Shown: positions 35,416 to 44,447 of the stretch, in pieces
Numbering within the stretch: position 1 is the stretch's first letter
Layout of the letters: every line of letters begins with the position of its first letter
Assembly: GCF_008065135.1 (NCBI RefSeq)
Contig: NZ_CP042914.1
Span: 8,148,516 to 8,212,515 of the forward strand
Length of the DNA stretch: 64,000 nucleotides
Direction: 5' to 3'
Source: Roseimaritima ulvae
Lineage (GTDB): Bacteria; Planctomycetota; Planctomycetia; Pirellulales; Pirellulaceae
Translations under genes and position numbers: made by a program
The notes under the pieces: generated by a model
Seen by the model: only the letters and a program-made list of their open reading frames with translations
What the model was told of the DNA's origin: nothing
Databases searched by the model: none

Positions 35416-35455
35416 TGACAGGTCGCTGGTAGCTTAAAGTACCAGCGACCTGTCA
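35416..35455. terminator. Perfect 16-bp hairpin between convergent genes
   Basis: TGACAGGTCGCTGGTA (35416-35431) and TACCAGCGACCTGTCA (35440-35455) are exact complements around an 8-base loop. It lies 23 bp after the membrane-protein stop. It has no T-run, so it may act as a bidirectional transcript end or processing signal rather than a classical terminator. Confidence 0.6.
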
Positions 35456-35530
35456 TCTATTAACGGGCACACGTTACGCTAAATCCTCCGAGTTGATTGC
35501 GATAACCCTACCCGATGCGTTGACGGGCCC

Positions 35531-38500
35531 TTAGTTGCAAGGCAATGTGTCACGGACGTTCCGCCAATGCTCGCCCAAACCGACCTTCATTCGATTCAAC
35601 ATCGGATAGTCATCGATTTGGTGCCGCCGCTTGTGGGCTCGCTCGATGGCTAGCTCGGGCATCGCAACATTCACCGTAATTTGTGAAGGCACATTGGACT
35701 CCGCCACAGGCGCGGCCGCTGGGAGCACGCTGGGTCGACCAGCTACCAGTTGCAGCGTGGCGTCCAGTTTGGCTTCCAAACGGCTAAAGCGTTGTTCGAG
35801 CCCCAGCACGTCGAGTTCACCAGCCGGAGCGTCTAGCAATTCGGGACCAAGCTGCTCCAATTGGGCGTATCGTACCGGGAAGCGTTCGTGGACATCGACC
35901 AGCGAAGCGGACAACTCGTTGTGCGAAGTCTGTCGGTTTCCGCAACCACAGTTATCGACAAGTTTAATTTCCAGATCAATTTCCTTCTTCAGGCGAATGG
36001 GAACTTCCTGATGATCGAAGCTCGCGTAATACACAATTTTCAATTCCAGAGGTTTGCCGTCGGCAGGAAATGTCAATGAAGGAAGTTTTGAGGCAAGCGT
36101 CTGCAGGAGCAGATGTTCGCCCACGTAGTTGGCAGGATTGATGGCATCGCCAAGAGCTTCGAACGTCTTACCTGGCTCGGCTTCAAACGCTGCGACCGGC
36201 TGCAATGGCAACAGGAAGTGACCATTTGCCATCACCGACGCACTCACCTTCACGTTCACCTTCGCTCCTTGAAAGCGCGGGTCGTAAGGAGATTCAAACG
36301 TCGCATATCGACCTTCTGTAGCGATGTCACGCCTCAGGGTGAACGTCGTCAGCCCTCCCTCCAGTGACTTGGTAGCGGTCGCCACTATTTTATCGCCATC
36401 TTTTGCGCTCACCGTAGAGACCGCTGAGGGAAGGTTCAAATCGTCAACTTGCTTCTTGACTTCGGCTTGAACCGCCGCTTTGAGCTTCGCTTCTTCAGCG
36501 ACCGCAGCCGCGGTTACGGGATTATGCACTGGCACGTGCAGGTGATTGGTCACACCGTAAGGAGTGGCTACGTAGACAGCCACGTAAGGGCGTGGGGTAC
36601 CGTTTTCGCATAAGCTAACCGTGTTGATGCATGAAGGGATCGTGACCTGCATCAGCTCTCGGCTGATCAGTCGCACGTGCGGAATACAGACTCCCCCGGC
36701 GATCACTTTTGTGTCATGAACGCTAAAGTTGTCGCCGACCAAAAACAACGTGGTGCCCTGCCCCTGGCAGGCGGCTAAAGGCTCTGCACGCAACTCCGTT
36801 CCAGCACTCTTGACGGTCGTTTCGAGAGCCGCCACTTTGGTACTGAGAGTCGTTAAACTCTGTTGAATCTGGGTGCATTCTTCACCCTCACAGCCACCGC
36901 CGCCGATCAACCCGCAACCCTGGTAGCAACCGCAGCCAAAGTTATCGGTGACGTTAACTCCTGGTGCCCCATACCAGCCAATCAGCTCGGGAGCCAGGTC
37001 GGTCACACCGGTGTTGAACATTTCGAACCCACCGAGTGTGTTTTCGTACGGCACCAAGGCCCGCTGCGTTTGCAGAGGCAACTCGCGATCGAGTTGGTCG
37101 ACGCGTTTAAACAGGCGTCGCAATTCGCCATCGCGATACAGATGCTGACATTCGGCGCACTGAGCCCGCGAGTTCCGCATCGCGGTCACGGCGCGACTTA
37201 GTTTGAGGCTCTCCTTCATCGTCAGACCCGCGTTTTTCGGGTTGGTCAATTTGAACCAGTTGCTACGAATGTCGAAGTCCGCGTAAGGCACAAATGAGGG
37301 CATCAGCACAACCGCGGTACATTCCCGTTGACCGGCTTCGAGCTTGCGATGGGCCAAATCGTAGTCCCGCGAGGTACCACACAAGGTTTCGCGGATGGCT
37401 CCAAACGTGCCGGGTACGGGAAGCGCTTGGACACGTGGATAGAACCGCCAGCCGAACGTATCGGTTCCGTGGCCGAAGCCTACGATCGTCTGGTTCAAGC
37501 TGATCGTTTCGACCTGCGATTCCAATCGGCGAGAGAACTGGGTCAATGAGTTGCCGCCAATTTTTCCGGTGGCAAAGCCCAACGCCAAGGCGAACTGCAA
37601 CTCGCGTTTACGCTGCGATACATCGGCAACGTTCTGATCCTGATTGACCGGATCGACCGCAAACACATGGATTGGCCAACGGGCACGAACGTACTGCTTA
37701 AAGACCTCCGTGGCGAGTTGGAACTCGACTTGCAGCGGTTGAAGATCCTGTTCCGGGTGGAGAACGGAATCCGGCAGGAAGAACCAGTAGTCACGTTGGG
37801 TATTCAGTTCGTAGGCGTCCTTGGCTTCTGCTAATTTACGCACATCGTGATTGAGCCGATCATTGAGCAGTGCCGACTCGACGACGAGCGCCCAGGCCAG
37901 CGCCTCAACGCTGTTGCGAGCTTTTTCAGATGGATCAGCATTTGCGATGGCGAACATCAAGCCCTGCTCTTGGCCGACCAATTGTTCGCCAGCGGGCAGC
38001 TCGATTGCCAGCGAAGCCATCTCGGCGTCTGCGTGACGATGTAAGTTGTCAAAGAAGTAGCGACGATAGGACTCAACAGCTGGCAACGCGGCGTCGGGAT
38101 CCCTTTCAAAGTGACCACTCCGGATTTGGCTGGCCAACTGTGAGTTGGGTGCGGCCAATTGCGCCAACAGGGTGACGTGAGCGGGTTGCGAAAGGAGTTC
38201 GTGTGCGGCTTCGATTTCGGCTTGCAAAAACCGCTGAGCGTCCAGCAGATCGACCCGATTCTCACTACACTTTTCTGCAGGAGGTCCGCCCGACCAACGG
38301 ATGTGCCTGCCGTAGTACGCAGGTCCAAAAAACTTGGCGATTGTGGCCAGGTTCTCGATTCCGATAACCGGTACCAGTGAGGATGGATTCAATGGATTGA
38401 GCGCTCGTCGCGCCCGACCGGCCGGAGTCACGGTGGCTGTCGTGGCGGCGTCTTTGACAAATTCGTCGAAGACTTTTTCGATAGCATCGCGTACCTCGCC

Positions 38501-39877
38501 TCGGATCGATGATTCCAATAACGAGGAGATATGCGTTGCGAGAATTGCTGACTGTCTGCCGTCTATTGCTTCGATGATTTTCTTCAGCAATTCCACGCCG
38601 GTCGTTTCTTCCGGCACAGATTCCGGTTGTGGAGTAGCTCCATAACTAGTGCCGGTGAGATTCAGATTGCTTGTGCCGAATGTCTGAAGCGACGAGGTCT
38701 GCATTTCTGAAACCGCTTTTTGGACAGTCGCGTCCAGCCTTGAACGAGGGGAATCAGATTCCCCTGCATCTGCATAATCCGCCCCACTCGGTGTGCTGAG
38801 CCGCTCGATGCGATCAACCATCTCTTGGAAGACCTTATTCACATTTGCGACCGCAATTGGATTGTCAAAAAAGTCATTAACCGCGTTATTCAAATTTTTG
38901 TTTTCAGGATTGAGTTCGCCCGCGTAAAAGGCAGCGTCGATAACGGCGATCGTTTTGGCGAACCGCGCCCTGCTCTTCGCTGTTTCCAATCCAAGCTGAA
39001 AATCTTCGTCATCCAAACGCTCGGTGACGCGTACAATTGGCAGACTCAAAAAATCGACGACGTCGTTGACGGCTAAGTTGTGAAACGTTGTGGGCATCAG
39101 GTCGTCGCTGATCACCGGCTCGGCCGTGATTGTGACCTCGGCACCAAAACCCTCACGGGTTAGCTTGCCGGGCAAAATGGAAACGGGAATCCGCACCAAA
39201 TTCAACGAGTAGCCAGGCGAATCGCTGGTGTCGTCTCCCTCATTGATCCGTCGCAGTTCGTGCAGGTGATTCAGGTAGCGTGACATCTGATTCAGATGCG
39301 TAACCGGTTCCAATTGCAGTGCTGGCTTATTCGAATCGCCACCGTCTTGGATGGCAAATCGAGTGAAACCTGGATCGAGGTCCGGGGCACTGGCCAGTTG
39401 GGCATTGGCAGAACTCACACTGACCGACGCGGGGGCAGGAGTTTCGGGTGCGGGCGTGACGCCGGTGGTCCCCGAGGCGGCAGCTGACAAGGCGAAGGCT
39501 TGAGCCAAGAAAGCACTGTCACCTTGTGAGATGGCTGCGTTCAAGGTGGATTTGAATTGATTCAATTCGGCGAACATCATGCGTTCGTATTCGTCACGAT
39601 GCTTCGTCAGTCGCGCTTCACCCCAAATATCGGGCTGCTTGGCGACGACCGAGCCGTAGGTGTCGATGTGATGCTCTAGCCAGTCGATGTTCTCTGCCAG
39701 ACATTCCATCGCGCCATCATGCCCCATGCGGGGCGCGGTGCCTTGGTATTCCGTTTCGCCGACAAGGCGTTTAAGCCGTCCCAGAAACTCACCTCCACAA
39801 GCGGCTGTGGGGGTCAGTGCCTGAGTCACGATACAGATTGACAACAAGCAACGAATAAATAGTCGTTTCGCGTACAT
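35531..39877 (-). CDS. Giant secreted protein of unknown function
   Basis: 1448 residues; a strong GGAAGGA precedes the ATG. A signal peptide (FIRCLLSICIVTQALTPTAACG) is followed by long helical stretches. Near residue 906 is CAECQH, and near 980-1000 a cysteine cluster (FGCGCYQGCG, GGGCEGEECTQ). A short coiled coil lies at about 1000-1030 and an IPT/TIG-like beta segment at about 1035-1085 (FLVGDNFSVHDTKVIAGG, YVAVYVATPYGVTNHLHV). A CGCGNRQT motif lies near 1311 and a predicted helix at about 1350-1400. I recognise no enzyme family. Its DNA is visibly less GC-rich than the neighbours, and it is bracketed by duplicated DNA, which suggests a separate history. Confidence 0.85.
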   Translation of the reverse strand: MYAKRLFIRCLLSICIVTQALTPTAACGGEFLGRLKRLVGETEYQGTAPRMGHDGAMECLAENIDWLEHHIDTYGSVVAKQPDIWGEARLTKHRDEYERMMFAELNQFKSTLNAAISQGDSAFLAQAFALSAAASGTTGVTPAPETPAPASVSVSSANAQLASAPDLDPGFTRFAIQDGGDSNKPALQLEPVTHLNQMSRYLNHLHELRRINEGDDTSDSPGYSLNLVRIPVSILPGKLTREGFGAEVTITAEPVISDDLMPTTFHNLAVNDVVDFLSLPIVRVTERLDDEDFQLGLETAKSRARFAKTIAVIDAAFYAGELNPENKNLNNAVNDFFDNPIAVANVNKVFQEMVDRIERLSTPSGADYADAGESDSPRSRLDATVQKAVSEMQTSSLQTFGTSNLNLTGTSYGATPQPESVPEETTGVELLKKIIEAIDGRQSAILATHISSLLESSIRGEVRDAIEKVFDEFVKDAATTATVTPAGRARRALNPLNPSSLVPVIGIENLATIAKFFGPAYYGRHIRWSGGPPAEKCSENRVDLLDAQRFLQAEIEAAHELLSQPAHVTLLAQLAAPNSQLASQIRSGHFERDPDAALPAVESYRRYFFDNLHRHADAEMASLAIELPAGEQLVGQEQGLMFAIANADPSEKARNSVEALAWALVVESALLNDRLNHDVRKLAEAKDAYELNTQRDYWFFLPDSVLHPEQDLQPLQVEFQLATEVFKQYVRARWPIHVFAVDPVNQDQNVADVSQRKRELQFALALGFATGKIGGNSLTQFSRRLESQVETISLNQTIVGFGHGTDTFGWRFYPRVQALPVPGTFGAIRETLCGTSRDYDLAHRKLEAGQRECTAVVLMPSFVPYADFDIRSNWFKLTNPKNAGLTMKESLKLSRAVTAMRNSRAQCAECQHLYRDGELRRLFKRVDQLDRELPLQTQRALVPYENTLGGFEMFNTGVTDLAPELIGWYGAPGVNVTDNFGCGCYQGCGLIGGGGCEGEECTQIQQSLTTLSTKVAALETTVKSAGTELRAEPLAACQGQGTTLFLVGDNFSVHDTKVIAGGVCIPHVRLISRELMQVTIPSCINTVSLCENGTPRPYVAVYVATPYGVTNHLHVPVHNPVTAAAVAEEAKLKAAVQAEVKKQVDDLNLPSAVSTVSAKDGDKIVATATKSLEGGLTTFTLRRDIATEGRYATFESPYDPRFQGAKVNVKVSASVMANGHFLLPLQPVAAFEAEPGKTFEALGDAINPANYVGEHLLLQTLASKLPSLTFPADGKPLELKIVYYASFDHQEVPIRLKKEIDLEIKLVDNCGCGNRQTSHNELSASLVDVHERFPVRYAQLEQLGPELLDAPAGELDVLGLEQRFSRLEAKLDATLQLVAGRPSVLPAAAPVAESNVPSQITVNVAMPELAIERAHKRRHQIDDYPMLNRMKVGLGEHWRNVRDTLPCN

Positions 39878-40186
39878 AGGTTCCTTCCTTTGTGAACGCT
39901 CCTAACGGATCGCGGCGAAATACATCCCTATCCTGGGACGCGCACCACCAAAGGGGATGGACTGCCCCCCCGGACGGCTTATCGGAGTTTTGGGTCTAAT
40001 AATTCGTACGATCCATCAGTGCTCCGGGACAAAATGAGTCCTTGAGCGACCCACTTGTTAAACTGACCGGATCATCCGGATCGTACGCCACACAAGACGA
40101 CCGTTGACGGGCTAAACCTCAATTAGTCCGCCGCGGCCAACCATCCATGAATACGGTCGTTTCTTTGGCAACTCCAATTTCAACTG
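39878..40186. other. 309-bp region upstream of the giant gene
   Basis: Holds the giant gene's ribosome binding site and presumably its promoter near 39878-39960. A perfect 10-bp inverted repeat (40005-40014 / 40078-40087) lies further out. No gene is seen. Confidence 0.5.
40005..40087. repeat. 10-bp inverted repeat, possible relic of a mobile element end
   Basis: CGTACGATCC (40005-40014) and GGATCGTACG (40078-40087) are exact complements 63 bases apart, next to the duplicated fragment at 40187. No transposase is present; an operator or a chance palindrome cannot be excluded. Confidence 0.35.
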
Positions 40187-40404
40187 CCACCGAAAAGCGA
40201 GCGATCGTGCTGGACAATGTGTCGTTCGTTGGCAAAAAAGAGAAAGAACTGACCCGTGAGCTGGGTTCGATTAAAGTCCAAATCGCCCCCCCATCCGACG
40301 AAAACGGATCCGCCGATCAGGCAGTCAATAGCGATTTTGCCGGCAATTCCTGGTTTGCTGTAGGAAAAAAACCGATATTGACTTTAACTCGAAGCGTGGC
40401 TTGA
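40147..40404 (+). pseudogene. Truncated duplicate of the four-span membrane protein's C-terminus
   Basis: An 85-codon frame whose middle (from TEKRAIVLDN through GSIKVQI) matches the last 40 residues of the membrane protein ending at 35393. The homologous DNA is 40187-40285 (plus a short tail to about 40300). The upstream part encoding the membrane spans is missing and the downstream part is unrelated. Of seven base differences I count four silent and three amino-acid changes (L to S, Q to K, V to E). It is most simply a gene fragment left by a duplication; expression is not supported. Confidence 0.75.
40187..40285 (+). repeat. Right copy of the 99-bp direct duplication
   Basis: Partner of 35269-35367, in the same orientation, 4918 bp away. 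The two copies bracket the 1448-residue gene. Confidence 0.9.
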
Positions 40405-40535
40405 TCGGACAAGCCCACACCGAATGGCGGCGGTTAGAAGAGGCGCAAGGTGGCGTTCCCCTACGGTCTGAATGCCCCCTCGGTGTTCATCTTCGCTTCA
40501 CACGCTTTCTCCCCAAACGGATTTGGGCGAATTCA

Positions 40536-41879
40536 ATGAAACTGGGTAAATGGACTTTATTGGCTGCCATCTTCGGCGGCCTGTATATCACGGAGGCGTC
40601 GGCGCAACAGCCGTACGCCGTACAACCCGTCGGTTTCCACCAAGCAGTCGCCTGCGACTGCGGTGAGCCTGCATGTGGTTGCGAAACGACGGCCTGCGAA
40701 CCGGCTTGCGGTTGCGAAGACCCGGCCTGTGGCTGCGAAACGGTCAGCTGTGATCCGGCTTGCGGTTGCGAGGACTTGGCCGCTTGCGACAGCGGCTGCG
40801 ACTCGGCCTGCGATGCTCCCGGCGGCTGCGGCGGAAGCTGCTGCCTGGGCGATTGCGATCTGGGTGATCCTTGCACCCTGTTCGGCGAACATGACAACTT
40901 CTCGGTCGGTGGTTGGCTCCAGCTGGGTTACCACACCAAAGCCAACGGGTTGTTCAACACGCGGCCCGACGAACTGCAATTGCAACAAGCGTGGCTGTTC
41001 GCCGAAAAAACGCTCGACACCAGTGATGGCTTCGATTTCGGTGGCCGCATCGACTACCTGTACGGTACCGACGGCCAGAACACGCAAGCCTTCGGCAGCG
41101 ACCCTCGTGGCTGGGATAACGACTGGGACAACGGCGGCGACTACGGATCCGCCATGCCTCAGTTGTACGGTGAAGTCGGCTACGGCGACCTATCGATCAA
41201 AGCCGGACACTTCTACACCATCATCGGTTGGGAAGTTGTGCCCGCGACCGGCAATTTCTTCTACAGCCACGCTTACACCTTTAACAACAGCGAACCGTTC
41301 ACCCACACCGGAGCGTTGGCGACCTACAACGCGTCGGAAGACGTAACCGTCTGGGGTGGTTATTCCTTGGGCTGGGACAGCGGCTTCGACGACAACGGCG
41401 ACGCGTTTTTGGGTGGTGCCTCGCTGGGACTGACCGACGACGTGACGCTGATCTACGCCGCTGTCGGCGGCCGCTTTGGCGAAGCTCGTTTTAATGGCGT
41501 CGAGAAAGGCTACATGCACTCGATCGTGGCCGACGTCGCGGTCACCGATAGCCTGCAGTACATCTTCCAAAGCGACCTGTTGGACACCGAAGACGTAGCC
41601 GGCGATCCGGCTCGTCAAACCTTCGGCATCAATCAATACCTGATCAAGACGCTCAGCGATTGCTGGGGCGTGGGCGGTCGGTTTGAATGGTGGAACACCG
41701 AAACGGCCGGCAACGACAGCGACGTCTATGCCCTGACGATGGGGCTGAACTATCGCCCCCACGCCAATGTCGTGATCCGTCCCGAAATCCGCTGGGACTG
41801 GGACGACGACCAAGTGGCCGGCTTGGAAGACGGCGAAGAGCAAACCACGTTTGGTATCGACTCCATCGTGACCTTCTAA
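40536..41879 (+). CDS. Outer-membrane porin with cysteine-rich N-terminal region
   Basis: 447 residues from ATG 40536; the open frame continues upstream without signals. A signal peptide (WTLLAAIFGGLYITEASA) is followed by about 70 residues dense in cysteine (roughly residues 40-105) built on imperfect repeats such as ACGCE, EPACGCED and DPACGCED. From about 115 the sequence is a beta-barrel, with alternating aromatic/glycine strands (FSVGGWLQLGYHTKANG, LQQAWLFAEKTLDT, FGGRIDYLYGTDGQN) and a terminal aromatic residue (SIVTF). This is the planctomycete BBP2-like porin type. The Cys region might bind metal or crosslink to the cell envelope (inference). Followed by a strong terminator. Confidence 0.88.
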   Translation: MKLGKWTLLAAIFGGLYITEASAQQPYAVQPVGFHQAVACDCGEPACGCETTACEPACGCEDPACGCETVSCDPACGCEDLAACDSGCDSACDAPGGCGGSCCLGDCDLGDPCTLFGEHDNFSVGGWLQLGYHTKANGLFNTRPDELQLQQAWLFAEKTLDTSDGFDFGGRIDYLYGTDGQNTQAFGSDPRGWDNDWDNGGDYGSAMPQLYGEVGYGDLSIKAGHFYTIIGWEVVPATGNFFYSHAYTFNNSEPFTHTGALATYNASEDVTVWGGYSLGWDSGFDDNGDAFLGGASLGLTDDVTLIYAAVGGRFGEARFNGVEKGYMHSIVADVAVTDSLQYIFQSDLLDTEDVAGDPARQTFGINQYLIKTLSDCWGVGGRFEWWNTETAGNDSDVYALTMGLNYRPHANVVIRPEIRWDWDDDQVAGLEDGEEQTTFGIDSIVTF

Positions 41880-41906
41880 AGCAACGTCTCCAGCGTTGCG
41901 AACATC

Positions 41907-41942
41907 CCCCCGTTGCCTCGACCCAGGGCAACGGGGGTTTTT
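41907..41942 (+). terminator. Intrinsic terminator of the porin gene
   Basis: CCCCCGTTGCC (41907-41917) and GGCAACGGGGG (41927-41937) form an 11-bp stem with a 9-base loop, followed directly by TTTTT. It lies 28 bp after the porin stop. Confidence 0.9.
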
Positions 41943-42490
41943 CATGCGCCCGTTCAGCTTCCACCGTGCGGGATGAGTCGCTTTGCTCGGACAAGAAGCC
42001 GCGATTCCAGCAGGACACGCGCCGCATTTTCCTACCGCTAATTTTCCTGCCGGCAATTCCCCTGCCCCGGGCTGCTCCTGTTCGCCCCCCGCATTTTCTA
42101 CGTCGCCCGCCGCGCGGACGATCCCCCCCGTACTAGGTTCGCCAAGTCGCTGCGGACCCGGCCCCCCGTTCCTGTTGTGCGCGCAGACCAAGCATTGCAT
42201 CGGTGGCGTGCCTGTTACGCGGGCAGCTGCCTTCTTTTCCCGTTCCCCCCCAACGGCCTAGCAAGCCAAAGAGCGGAAATCTTTTTCGAGGCGCAAGCGC
42301 TAGTCAAAGACTCGCAAAAACCTGCTAACGGAAACTTCCAAACCGTTAATGATTAAGATTTGCGGACCGGGGAAATCGGGAACAGGGTTTGCGATTTCCT
42401 TTGTTACAGTGACGTTTCCGCGTCGCTTCCGGGCCTCCCCCGATCGGGGTTTAGACCGGTTTACCTTCCGTAATCATTCAGGATATCTAG
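41943..42490. other. 548-bp gap between porin terminator and DUF1559 operon
   Basis: C-rich and proline-coding in every frame, without start signals, so no gene is supported. The stretch 42340-42490 is less GC-rich and should contain the promoter of the DUF1559 operon. No clear -35/-10 pair or T-run hairpin was identified. Confidence 0.5.
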
Positions 42491-43495
42491 ATGTCAAAGA
42501 TTCAGATGCTAGGTCGGCGGCCCGGCTTCACGTTGGTTGAGCTGTTGGTGGTGATCGCCATTATCGGCGTATTGGTGGGACTGTTATTGCCGGCCGTGCA
42601 AGCGGCTCGTGAGGCAGCCCGACGGATGCAGTGCTCGAACAACATGAAACAGATCGGTCTGTCGATTCACAACTACCACGATACCTTCCGTTGCCTTCCC
42701 CCGGGCACCTTGGCCCAGGACATCAACCAACAGCGGCAGCCTTCCTGGATCGTTCGCACGTTTCCTTTTATGGAGCAGAACAATGTGTTCGAGCGAGCCA
42801 TTTTTGCCGGCACGGACTGGACCGGGCAGGACCTGATCGACCTGAACTGGGAGCTGAAGCACACGGTGCGGGTGGAGACTTACAACTGTCCTTCGAGCGA
42901 CATGCCGCTGACCCGCTCGGAGACGCCTCGGGGCGACACGCAGGGGCTCGGAGCGCCCAGCACGCTCGAGGTTCAACTTTCCTCCTATGCGGGCATCGCC
43001 GGCACTTACCTGGACCCGCGGGACATGGCCAGCGCGCCTTCGCCGAACTACAGCGTCTACGGTCGCGCCACGTTTAACGGCGTGATGGCATCGATCGGCG
43101 GCAATGCACTACCGCGAGCGTTGCGGTTTGCCAGCATCACCGACGGCACCAGCAACACCATTTGTGTGGGCGAGCAGTCGTCGTTTTACTCGGACAGCAA
43201 GACCGACTGTCGGGCCAGCAACCACGCCGGTGGGATGTGGGCCAGCGGTCCCGGAGGCGACACCGACTGGTGGTTGAATGTCACGGTCGTGCGTTATCCG
43301 ATCAACTGGGACGGCACGACTTCGAGCGCCTGCCCCGGATACCAAAAACACACCATCACCCGTTCGAATCATCCCGGCGGAGCCCAGGTTCTGCTGAGTG
43401 ATGGAGCGGTCCGGTTCGCTACCGAAACGATGGACTTTGCTTTGTACAACCGCCTTTCCGCTCGCAACGACGGCCTGCCTACGGGCGAGTTTTAG
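42491..43495 (+). CDS. DUF1559 domain protein (pilin-like leader)
   Basis: 334 residues. The leader GRRPGFTLVELLVVIAIIG at about 8-26 continues into [37 protein letters not shown]. The C-terminal signature is H(P)GGAQVLLSDGAVRFATETM. It begins a three-gene unit with a small lipoprotein (17 bp gap) and a membrane protein, the usual planctomycete arrangement of DUF1559 plus carboxypeptidase-regulatory-like lipoprotein. Probably an envelope/pseudopilin-like component; the role is unknown. Confidence 0.94.
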   Translation: MSKIQMLGRRPGFTLVELLVVIAIIGVLVGLLLPAVQAAREAARRMQCSNNMKQIGLSIHNYHDTFRCLPPGTLAQDINQQRQPSWIVRTFPFMEQNNVFERAIFAGTDWTGQDLIDLNWELKHTVRVETYNCPSSDMPLTRSETPRGDTQGLGAPSTLEVQLSSYAGIAGTYLDPRDMASAPSPNYSVYGRATFNGVMASIGGNALPRALRFASITDGTSNTICVGEQSSFYSDSKTDCRASNHAGGMWASGPGGDTDWWLNVTVVRYPINWDGTTSSACPGYQKHTITRSNHPGGAQVLLSDGAVRFATETMDFALYNRLSARNDGLPTGEF

Positions 43496-43512
43496 TGGCC
43501 AGCTAAGTTTCT

Positions 43513-44019
43513 ATGTTCACAAGGGTTGATGATTTGAGTTTCCATTTTCCAGCGCCACGTTGCCGCGGCGTCCTACCAAACGGCGCCCACCTGGCGGCAT
43601 GCTTACGCCGCAGCCGATGGATCACGGTCCTCCTGGTCGGCAGCTGGCTGACAGCGTTCAGCGGCTGTGGACCTTCGTCCTCCGAACCCTTGGCCGCGGT
43701 CAAGGGCACGGTCACCGCCCAGGGTCAGCCCCTGGTCGGTGCCGACGTGATGTTCATCCCCGAAGGCGGCGTCGGCGCCCCTTCGGGCGGCAAAACGGAC
43801 GCCCAGGGCGCGTTTGAGTTGCAGTACACCAACGGTGAAAGCGGAGCTGTGATCGGAAAACACCGCGTGGTGATTTCCGTTGCGGCCGATGAACCGCCGC
43901 CGCCGATGGGAGGCTCGGCGCCGCCGCCGAGACAAACCACCAGTCCCGAGTACTACAAACAAGCCGAAGTCACCGAAGCCGGTGAAAACGAATTCACTTT
44001 CGAGGTTGCAGGAACATAA
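43513..44019 (+). CDS. Carboxypeptidase-regulatory-like lipoprotein
   Basis: 168 residues. An unusually long N-terminal region (about 35 residues) precedes the hydrophobic stretch and lipobox (TVLLVGSWLTAFSGC). The mature part is one Ig-like beta-sandwich (VKGTVTAQGQPLVGADVMFIPEGG, then GKTDAQGAFELQYTNGESGAVIGKHRVVI) with a proline-rich loop. Such lipoproteins accompany DUF1559 proteins in planctomycetes. An internal start closer to the lipobox is possible but lacks an ATG. Two bases separate its stop from the next start. Confidence 0.88.
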   Translation: MFTRVDDLSFHFPAPRCRGVLPNGAHLAACLRRSRWITVLLVGSWLTAFSGCGPSSSEPLAAVKGTVTAQGQPLVGADVMFIPEGGVGAPSGGKTDAQGAFELQYTNGESGAVIGKHRVVISVAADEPPPPMGGSAPPPRQTTSPEYYKQAEVTEAGENEFTFEVAGT

Positions 44020-44021
44020 CC

Positions 44022-44423
44022 GTGAGCACCACCATACAATCCCTTCCCACGCGCCCCTCTTGGATCAGCGCTATCGGACCGTTCGCCAGTCAGAATGCGG
44101 TCAGCCTGATCGTATTGTCGATGGTCGGCATCGGCTTGATCGGCGCCTACGATTTTTACCTCACCATCATCACGGCCAACTTCCTGCCCGAAATGGAGCA
44201 GAACGAAATTGGTCGGCAGATCATGGGACTCGATGACGACATCATCCGCTCACAACGGATCGCCCTGTTTCTGGCATTAAAATTTGCCGGCACGGTGTTG
44301 GTCCTTTCGGTGCTGGGTTGGATGGGCATGGTCCGCGATCGCCGCGGCGTGCCGGTAGCCTTGGGAGTCCTTGGATTTCAGCTGTACCTGCTGTTTGTGC
44401 TGACCGCCCCCTCAATGGGATGA
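44022..44423 (+). CDS. Hypothetical membrane protein of the DUF1559 operon
   Basis: 133 residues from GTG 44022, two bases after the lipoprotein stop. Three hydrophobic segments are visible at about 27-50, 85-103 and 110-130, separated by a polar loop containing EMEQNEIGRQIMGLDDD. I recognise no family. Spacing argues for translation together with the lipoprotein. Confidence 0.8.
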   Translation: MSTTIQSLPTRPSWISAIGPFASQNAVSLIVLSMVGIGLIGAYDFYLTIITANFLPEMEQNEIGRQIMGLDDDIIRSQRIALFLALKFAGTVLVLSVLGWMGMVRDRRGVPVALGVLGFQLYLLFVLTAPSMG

Positions 44424-44447
44424 CACGGCTGGAGCAAAACGTTGAGT

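Noticed and set aside
35269..40285. Composite transposon around the giant gene
   Set aside because: The flanking copies are gene fragments, not insertion sequences, and no transposase or integrase is encoded; only an insertion or rearrangement can be claimed.
41190..42200. A 336-codon minus-strand frame through the porin and its terminator
   Set aside because: It would cross a strong intrinsic terminator and is antisense to a signal-peptide porin.
41983..42261. A 92-codon Pro/Ala/Ser-rich frame after the porin
   Set aside because: Composition artefact of C-rich DNA; no ribosome binding site and no domain.
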